From NCBI GenBank assembly GCA_005518185.1, contig RKSN01000002.1, forward strand, positions 186,001 through 250,000: 64,000 nt of DNA. Direction: 5' to 3'. A model generated the notes under the pieces. It was not told the DNA's origin, searched no databases, and saw only the letters and a program-made list of their open reading frames with translations. Both the position numbers and the translations under genes were made by a program. The DNA is from Chakrabartia godavariana. GTDB lineage: Bacteria > Pseudomonadota > Alphaproteobacteria > Sphingomonadales > Sphingomonadaceae. This document shows, piece by piece, positions 58,481 through 64,000 of this stretch. The number at the start of each line of letters is the position of its first letter. Position 1 is the stretch's first letter.

Positions 58481-59394
58481 GCGGCGGACGCCGCCACATT
58501 GTTGACAATCCAGTCCATGAACGTGCGGACGCGCAGATTCTCGCGCATGTCATTCCGGCAGATCAGCCCCCAGGATCCGGGACAGACCGCCTTGTGCGCC
58601 ACCGGGCGGACGAGACGCCCCGCCTCGATATCCTGATCGACAAAGGGCCCGTTGACGAGGGCAATCCCCTCCCCGTTCAGGGCCATTTCGAGCGCGACCG
58701 CCAGCGTGTCCACCATCAGGAATGGCACGGCGGGCTCAAAACTTGCCCCTGCCGAGGTCGCCCACATCTCCCAGTTCTGCACCTCGGTGTAAATCGCGAC
58801 AAGAGGGTGGGTCATCAGCGACTCCACACTGACATCCTTGCCCATGCGCTCCAGAAAGGCGGGGCTGCACACCGGGAACAGCGCATATTCGAACAACGGT
58901 ACCCAATGATATTTCTTGGGGTTGGGCACCTCTGCGCAATAGACAAGCCCGACATCGGCATGGACATCGTCAAAGTCCCAATCGGCCGCACAGGTGCTCA
59001 GCGAGAGCTGCATCTCCGGATGGTCATGCAGAAACTGTGGCACGCGCTTGGCGACCCAGCGGATCGATGCCGTGACATAGGTCTGGAGCCGGAGCGGCTT
59101 GTTGAGCGCGTTACGGTGAACCGCCTCCACCCCTTCCAGCAGCGATTCAAACGCTGCACGGACATAGGGGTAAAGCACCCGCCCCTCGTCGGTCGACACG
59201 ATGTGGCGGCCTTCCTGCGCGAATAGGGTGACGCCGAGCGCCTCCTCAATCAGCTGCACCTGATGGCTGACGGCGGGGTGCGTCAGGCACAGCTCATCGG
59301 CCGCGTCGCGAATGCTCTGGTGGCGCGTCGCGGCTTCAAACCCGCGCAAAGCCTTTAAGGGGGGGAGCTTCTTGAGCTCGATCTTGTTCTGCAT
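58477..59394 (-). CDS. LysR-family regulator, GcvA-like
   Basis: This 305-residue regulator begins KLPPLKALRGFEAATRHQSI with a THPAVSHQVQLIEEALG recognition helix, the GcvA-like layout, followed by an effector domain. It converges on the aldehyde dehydrogenase gene and lies downstream, on the same strand, of the GMC gene with a 56-base gap. It probably controls the GMC-dehydratase-aldehyde dehydrogenase operon or the upstream hydroxyacid genes. Confidence 0.9.
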   Translation of the reverse strand: MQNKIELKKLPPLKALRGFEAATRHQSIRDAADELCLTHPAVSHQVQLIEEALGVTLFAQEGRHIVSTDEGRVLYPYVRAAFESLLEGVEAVHRNALNKPLRLQTYVTASIRWVAKRVPQFLHDHPEMQLSLSTCAADWDFDDVHADVGLVYCAEVPNPKKYHWVPLFEYALFPVCSPAFLERMGKDVSVESLMTHPLVAIYTEVQNWEMWATSAGASFEPAVPFLMVDTLAVALEMALNGEGIALVNGPFVDQDIEAGRLVRPVAHKAVCPGSWGLICRNDMRENLRVRTFMDWIVNNVAASAA

Positions 59395-59446
59395 TGTCGC
59401 CCTTCCCAGCCTGATTCCGGGAACTTAGCCGCGCGGCGTGGACCGG

Positions 59447-59458
59447 TAAATTAATTTA
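59447..59458. promoter_or_regulatory. Perfect AT-only palindrome TAAATTAATTTA
   Basis: A 12-base perfect palindrome lies 53 bases upstream of the LysR start and overlaps the stop of the GMC gene. AT-only sequence is rare in this window, so it may be a promoter or regulator site for the LysR gene. Confidence 0.3.
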
Positions 59459-61082
59459 AGGCGTCTGCCCGATCCTCAAGCACCATGGCCGCGCCCTTTT
59501 CGGCGACCATGACCGTCGGGGCGTTGATGTTGCCCGATGTGATCGTCGGGAACACCGAGGCATCGATCACGCGCAACCCGGCGACACCGTGAACGCGCAG
59601 GCGCGCATCCACCACGGACGTCGCTGGATCGTGGCCCATCATGCAGGTGGAGGTGGGGTGATAGACCGTGTCGGCGCGCCTGCGGAAATCCTCGAGCAGC
59701 GCCGCATCCCCCTGCACATGGGCGCCGGGGATGATCTCTTCGGTGATGACATCGCGCAGCGGCGCTGTCTGCGCCAGCGCACGCAACATCCGGCTGCCGG
59801 CAATCGCCTCATCAATGTCGAGCTGGGTCGACAGATAATTGGGCTGGATCAGCGGATAGTCGAACGGATCGGCGGAACGGATCTGCAGATGGCCCCGGCT
59901 GGTCGGCCGACAAGAGTTGAACGACAGCAGGAAGGCCGAGAACGGATCAGGATTGAGAAGCTTGCGGTCTGACAGCGGCGTCTGCGTGTAGCTGACGGGG
60001 CTGAAATAAAGCTGGAGATTGACGCGTGGTGCCTCCGGCGCGCTGCGGACAAAGCCCCCGCCCTGATTGACGCTCATCGACAGAGGCCCGCCCCGGTCCC
60101 ATGCATAACGCAGCGCGGCCTTGATCTTGCCCCATAAGGGCCGCAGCTCATCATTCAGGGTCGGCACGCGTGTTTTGTAGAAATAGCTGACCGCCAGATG
60201 GTCCTGCAGATTGCCACCGACGGCCTTGGCATCCACCACCATTTCGATGCCCAAAGGCTTCAGCAGCGCTGCATCCCCGATGCCCGACAGGCTGAGCAGC
60301 TGCGGGGAGTTGATGGCACCGCCCGAAAGGATGACCTCGCATCGGGCCCTCGCCTGAAGCGTTTTCCCGCCGCGCCGATATTCGATGCCGATCGCGCGCT
60401 TGCCCTCAAACAGGATGCGCGTGGCATGGGCCTTGGTGCGCAGCGTCACGCCGCCACGCCGGAGCGCCGGGCGCAGATACTCATTCGCGGTCGAGGCGCG
60501 TCGGCCGCGCCGCGTGTTGATCTGATAAATGCCGACGCCTTCGCCCTTCGGGCTGTTCAGATCGCCCGCGAAGGGCAGGCCGAGCGCCCTGCCCGTCTCG
60601 ATGAAGGTCTGGCTAAGCGGATGGGCGCGCGCGCTGATGTCGGTCACATGCTGCGGGCCGCCCGTGCCATGATAGCCGCTCTCGCCCAGATCATGGTCTT
60701 CGGCCTTGATGAAATAGGGCAGGACGTCGTCCCAGCCCCACCCCGGATTGCCAAGTGCTTCCCAATCATCAAAGTCGCCTGGCTGCCCGCGGACGTGCAC
60801 CATCGCGTTGATCGAGCCTGACCCGCCGATCACCTTTCCGCGCGGCCAATAGCTCTCCCGGCCGCCGAGCCCGGGCACGGGCTGGGTATCGTACATCCAG
60901 TTGATCTGCCGGTCGAAGAAGGTCCGGCCATAGCCGATGGGCAGCTGGATCCAGACGATCCGGTCCGACCCGCCTGCTTCAAGCAAGAGCACGCGCGTTT
61001 TGCCGTCCTCCGACAGGCGATTGGCGAGCACGCAGCCGGCGGTCCCCGCGCCGACGATCACATAGTCGAACTCTTCGGTCAT
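59451..61082 (-). CDS. GMC-family FAD oxidoreductase (choline/alcohol dehydrogenase-like)
   Basis: This 543-residue flavoprotein has the FAD motif VIVGAGTAGCVLANRLSE (residues 8-25), WPRGKVIGGSGSINAMVHVRG and SGGAINSPQLL, which are the two GMC signatures, and the active-site His region VYHPTSTCMMG. It oxidises a primary alcohol to an aldehyde; the group includes choline dehydrogenase and alkanol or polyethylene-glycol dehydrogenases. It is the last gene of the MFS, ALDH, enolase-superfamily operon, overlapping by four bases. Confidence 0.92.
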   Translation of the reverse strand: MTEEFDYVIVGAGTAGCVLANRLSEDGKTRVLLLEAGGSDRIVWIQLPIGYGRTFFDRQINWMYDTQPVPGLGGRESYWPRGKVIGGSGSINAMVHVRGQPGDFDDWEALGNPGWGWDDVLPYFIKAEDHDLGESGYHGTGGPQHVTDISARAHPLSQTFIETGRALGLPFAGDLNSPKGEGVGIYQINTRRGRRASTANEYLRPALRRGGVTLRTKAHATRILFEGKRAIGIEYRRGGKTLQARARCEVILSGGAINSPQLLSLSGIGDAALLKPLGIEMVVDAKAVGGNLQDHLAVSYFYKTRVPTLNDELRPLWGKIKAALRYAWDRGGPLSMSVNQGGGFVRSAPEAPRVNLQLYFSPVSYTQTPLSDRKLLNPDPFSAFLLSFNSCRPTSRGHLQIRSADPFDYPLIQPNYLSTQLDIDEAIAGSRMLRALAQTAPLRDVITEEIIPGAHVQGDAALLEDFRRRADTVYHPTSTCMMGHDPATSVVDARLRVHGVAGLRVIDASVFPTITSGNINAPTVMVAEKGAAMVLEDRADALN

Positions 61083-62266
61083 TGAACGGGATGCTGTGTC
61101 ATCTCGAGATGCAGCATTGTGCCGGTATAGGGGTTGGCACGGGCCACATCCTCATTCAGCTCCACGCCAAGCCCCGGTGCGGTCGGCGGAATGACATGGC
61201 CGTCCTCAAAGCGGATCGGCGCTTTCAGGATCTCGCTGTGGAAGCCGCCCCAGGTCTCGATGCTCTCCAGAATGAGGAAGTTGGGCGAGCAGGTCGCGAT
61301 CTGAATGTTGGCGGCCCCGACAATCGGCCCGCAATAGAGGTGCGGCGCGATCTGCGCGTGGTGGACTTCGGCCATGCCCGCGATCTTCTTGGCTTCCAGC
61401 AGCCCGCCAACGCGCCCCAGATTCATCTGGAGGATCGCCGCCGCCCCGGCGTTCAGGAGGCGGGCAAAATCATATTTCGTCGTCAGCCGTTCACCCGTCG
61501 CAATGGGGATGCTGGTCGCGCGCGCAACCTTGGCCATTTCCTCGGGCGCATCGGGCGGCACGGGTTCTTCCAGCCAGAGCGGATCGGCGGGCTCCAGCCG
61601 CTTTGCGAGCCGGATCGCCCCGGCTGCGGTCATCTGACCATGCGTGCCGAACAGGAGGTCCGCCTTCATGCCGACCGCCTCGCGCAACTGACGCGCAAAG
61701 CGTTCGCACAGGTCGAGCGCCTCCAGCGACAATTGCCGGCCGTCAAACGCCGAATAGGGGCCAGCCGGATCGAACTTGAGCGCCGTGAAGCCCTGGCCCA
61801 GATATTCCATCGCCCGTTCCGCTGCGAGATCGGGATCGTGATAGACATCGGTCTGATCGCCGGGGCGCGGGTAGATATAGGTGTAGGCCCGAAGGCGCTC
61901 ATGCACCTGCCCGCCCAAGAGCTTGTAGACCGGCTTGTTCGCTTCCTTGCCGACAATGTCCCAGCACGCCATTTCGAGCGCGGAGAGAACCCCCATCAGC
62001 GTCAGATCGGGATGCTGGGTAAAGCCGCTGGAATAGACGCGCCGCCACATGCTTTCGATATCGTGCGGGTCCTGCCCGGCCATATAGCGGGCGAACACAT
62101 CCTCGATCATCTTGGCGACGAGGTGCGGCTCAAAGGGGACACAGTAGGCCTCCCCCACGCCCGAGACGCCGCCATCGGTCGTCAGCTTGACGAACACGAA
62201 GTAGCGCCCGCCGAAATGCGGCGGCGGGTTGCCGACGACGAAGGTTTCAATATCGACGAGCTTCAT
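61079..62266 (-). CDS. Enolase-superfamily acid-sugar dehydratase-like protein (MR/MLE family)
   Basis: This 395-residue protein has the capping domain and TIM barrel of the mandelate racemase/muconate lactonising superfamily. Key residues seen are Lys in FTALKFDPAG, His in FGTHGQ, Glu in LWLEEP and ATGERL as metal ligands, and His in IAPHLYCGP as the likely base. The GTHGQ and HLYCGP pattern suits the acid-sugar dehydratase branch. It would dehydrate a sugar acid to a 2-keto-3-deoxy acid, although other 2-hydroxyacids are possible. It is coupled by overlaps to the GMC and aldehyde dehydrogenase genes. Confidence 0.85.
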   Translation of the reverse strand: MKLVDIETFVVGNPPPHFGGRYFVFVKLTTDGGVSGVGEAYCVPFEPHLVAKMIEDVFARYMAGQDPHDIESMWRRVYSSGFTQHPDLTLMGVLSALEMACWDIVGKEANKPVYKLLGGQVHERLRAYTYIYPRPGDQTDVYHDPDLAAERAMEYLGQGFTALKFDPAGPYSAFDGRQLSLEALDLCERFARQLREAVGMKADLLFGTHGQMTAAGAIRLAKRLEPADPLWLEEPVPPDAPEEMAKVARATSIPIATGERLTTKYDFARLLNAGAAAILQMNLGRVGGLLEAKKIAGMAEVHHAQIAPHLYCGPIVGAANIQIATCSPNFLILESIETWGGFHSEILKAPIRFEDGHVIPPTAPGLGVELNEDVARANPYTGTMLHLEMTQHPVQ

Positions 62267-63702
62267 TTGGGATGGAATCCGTTGATGACCTTGATTTCAA
62301 GGAAGTCGTGAAGGCCGAAAGCGCCCCATTCGCGGCCATTGCCCGACTGCTTGTACCCGCCAAAGGGGGAGCAATAATCCTGCCCGGCACCGTTCAGATA
62401 GATGCTGCCGGCCCGCAATTTGCGCGCCACGCGACGGGCACGCGCGAGATCACCCGACTGGATATAGCCGGCAAGGCCATAGGGCGTATCGTTGGCGATC
62501 CGGATGGCCTCGCCCTCATCTGTGAAGGGAATCATGACGAGCACCGGGCCGAAGATTTCCTCACGCGCGATGGTCATGTCATTGTGCACATCGGCAAAGA
62601 TCGTCGGCTTCACATAAAAGCCGCGTTCAAAACCGTCGGCGCGACCCACGCCGCCCGCGACCAGCCGAGCGCCTTCATCGATACCGATCTGGATCAGGCG
62701 CTGGATCTTGTCGAACTGCGCCTTGCTGACCACCGGGCCAAGATGCGGCCCCTTTTCCATCGGATCGCCGAGCGTGACCGATTGGGCGGTCTTTGCGGCA
62801 ATCGCGACAGCCTCCTCATAGACAGAGGATTCCACCAGCATCCGCGTCGGCGCATTGCAGGACTGGCCCGTATTGCCGAAGCAATGGAGCACGCCGCGCG
62901 TGACGGCGGCCTCCAGCCCTGAATCCGCAAACACGATATTGGCGGATTTGCCGCCCAGTTCCTGCGAGACCCGCTTCACCGTCTCAGCGGCCGATTTGGC
63001 GATCTGGATGCCCGCGCGCGTGGATCCGGTGAACGACACCATGTCGACTTCCGGGTGCCCCGTCAGGGCGTCGCCGATCATGGCGCCTGTGCCATGGATC
63101 ATGTTGAACACACCGGGCGGAAAGCCCGCTTCATCGACGAACTCGGCAAAAAGCTGCGCCGAGAGCGGGGACGCCTCGCTCGGCTTCAGGATCATCGTGC
63201 AACCGGCGAGGAGCGCAGGGCCAACCTTCGCCGCGATCTGGTTCATCGGCCAGTTCCACGGCGTGATGAGAACGCAGACGCCGACCGCTTCATAGGTCAG
63301 ATTGCCCGTCGTTCCGATCGGGCTGTCCCAATCCATGGCGTTGGCAGCCCGGATCGTTTCCTTGATGTGTCCGGGGCCGCATTCGGCCTGCGCATTGTAC
63401 GACAGGTCATAGGGTGCGCCCATCTCTGTCGAGATCGCGGCGACCATCTCGTCATAGCGCCGCTCAAAAACCGCAACCAGCTTTTCGGCAAGCGCGATCC
63501 GGTCTGCCAGCGGCGTTGCGGAATAGGCGTCAAAGGCGGCTCGGGCGGCGGCGACCGCCCGGTCAACGTCATCCGGGCCGCACAAGGCGAGCGTGGCGCA
63601 GACTTCCTCCGTCGCCGGATTGACCGCATCGAGCGTCGCCGTTGAGGTCAGCGGCGCAACCCACTGCCCGCCGATATAGGACTTGAGCGAACCCTCAAAC
63701 AT
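62263..63702 (-). CDS. NAD(P)-dependent aldehyde dehydrogenase
   Basis: This 479-residue enzyme has [17 protein letters not shown], the Glu in [10 protein letters not shown], the nucleophile Cys in GQSCNAPTR, and EIFGPVLVM. It would take the aldehyde made by the GMC enzyme to the acid that the dehydratase could then use. ATG 63702 matches the family N-terminus and overlaps the MFS stop by eight bases. It is a clearly different subtype from the aldehyde dehydrogenase at 56978. Confidence 0.92.
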   Translation of the reverse strand: MFEGSLKSYIGGQWVAPLTSTATLDAVNPATEEVCATLALCGPDDVDRAVAAARAAFDAYSATPLADRIALAEKLVAVFERRYDEMVAAISTEMGAPYDLSYNAQAECGPGHIKETIRAANAMDWDSPIGTTGNLTYEAVGVCVLITPWNWPMNQIAAKVGPALLAGCTMILKPSEASPLSAQLFAEFVDEAGFPPGVFNMIHGTGAMIGDALTGHPEVDMVSFTGSTRAGIQIAKSAAETVKRVSQELGGKSANIVFADSGLEAAVTRGVLHCFGNTGQSCNAPTRMLVESSVYEEAVAIAAKTAQSVTLGDPMEKGPHLGPVVSKAQFDKIQRLIQIGIDEGARLVAGGVGRADGFERGFYVKPTIFADVHNDMTIAREEIFGPVLVMIPFTDEGEAIRIANDTPYGLAGYIQSGDLARARRVARKLRAGSIYLNGAGQDYCSPFGGYKQSGNGREWGAFGLHDFLEIKVINGFHPK

Positions 63703-64000
63703 AACCGACCGCACGCTTCTGATCCTCGATGATATATTTGCCCGCGCGCCAATAATGCCAGGCGCACCACAGGCCGCTGGGGGCGAGAATGAGCTGCGCG
63801 AGGCGCAGCGACTCCGCATCAGCGCCCTGCGGTCCGGCGAAATAGTCGCTGAGACCGCCGACAATCGCGGGCGCGATGATCAGGTTGAGCACATTGGCGA
63901 TCAGCAGCGAAATGGCGATCGCCATCCCCCGCATCCGCGGTGCCGCAAGGTTCTGGCAAAGCGCCATTGCCGGGCCGATGTAGAAATAGATGGCGGGGAT
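63695..64000 (-). CDS. MFS transporter, C-terminal part (cut by window end)
   Basis: The frame is open to the window edge and gives 101 residues. They contain IGPAMALCQNLAAPRMRGMAIA-like sequence followed by NVLNLIIAPAIVGGLSDY, which is the last helices of a Spinster-like major facilitator, similar in layout to the carrier at 122. It overlaps the aldehyde dehydrogenase start, so it is the first seen gene of that operon and probably imports its substrate. Confidence 0.85.
   Translation of the reverse strand: MPAIYFYIGPAMALCQNLAAPRMRGMAIAISLLIANVLNLIIAPAIVGGLSDYFAGPQGADAESLRLAQLILAPSGLWCAWHYWRAGKYIIEDQKRAVGYV

Noticed and set aside
61079-62266. Enolase-superfamily gene as hydroxyproline-betaine epimerase (HpbD), which would link it to the Rieske modules
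   Set aside because: It lies in a GMC/ALDH/MFS operon away from the Rieske genes and its GTHGQ and HLYCGP segments suit the acid-sugar dehydratase branch better.
1-64000. CRISPR arrays, transfer RNA genes, insertion sequences or prophage
   Set aside because: No regularly spaced repeat array, no cloverleaf-like gap sequence and no transposase, integrase or phage protein was seen. Gaps between genes are all under 250 bases.

Overview
The window is a gene-dense, GC-rich chromosomal stretch (about 52 protein genes, no gap over 250 bases, no RNA genes or insertion sequences seen). A TonB-dependent outer-membrane receptor with a signal peptide, many short-chain dehydrogenases (SDRs), Spinster-type MFS carriers, a Thermus-type isocitrate dehydrogenase and a CTGAGCTTGTCGAAG-type dispersed inverted repeat together suggest an alphaproteobacterium, most likely a sphingomonad. 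That assignment is inference from gene content and style; there is no marker gene in the window.

Region 1 (1-14348) looks like an inducible catabolic block for a bulky hydrophobic or alicyclic compound. It holds an SDR end, an MFS carrier, four further SDRs, an HSL-type esterase, two NTF2/SnoaL-fold proteins, a KshA-like Rieske oxygenase, the TonB receptor, an old-yellow-enzyme reductase and a carboxyltransferase. Two tandem Lrp/AsnC regulators sit in the middle. A recurring TTTGCG/CGCAAA operator-like motif lies in four intergenic regions of this block, which suggests one regulon. The substrate cannot be read from sequence.

Region 2 (14448-17966) has a Thermus-type isocitrate dehydrogenase divergent from a LysR gene, and a second GcvA-like LysR gene divergent from the next operon.

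Region 3 (18068-53976) is the striking part: three separate modules built around GbcA-like Rieske oxygenases that probably remove N-methyl groups. Module A (18068-27910, + strand) is Rieske, a Cys/Met-type PLP enzyme, two HcnB/HcnC-like flavoproteins and a sarcosine oxidase set (soxB-D-A-G). Module B (30346-40889, - strand) is a dimethylglycine-dehydrogenase-like protein, Rieske, cupin, soxB-D-A-G and a BCCT carrier; this reads as near-complete uptake and stepwise demethylation of glycine betaine to glycine. Module C (46782-53976, - strand) is two more dimethylglycine-dehydrogenase-like proteins, a third Rieske and a zinc-less MDR reductase. Between B and C lie an orphan AceE-like E1, an Lrp regulator, an amino-acid permease and a beta-alanine:pyruvate-type aminotransferase. 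None of the Rieske oxygenases has a reductase gene in the window, and no folate one-carbon genes are present, so both must be supplied from elsewhere.

Region 4 (54141-64000) holds an SDR, a PlsC-like acyltransferase, a 3-hydroxyisobutyrate-dehydrogenase-like protein, an aldehyde dehydrogenase and a convergent LysR gene. It ends with a tightly overlapping minus-strand operon of MFS carrier (cut by the window end), aldehyde dehydrogenase, enolase-superfamily dehydratase and GMC oxidoreductase, which looks like an alcohol or sugar-acid pathway.

The best candidate for something undescribed is Module A, together with the co-location of three paralogous N-demethylation modules under LysR/Lrp control. 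Substrate assignments beyond glycine betaine for Module B are hypotheses.
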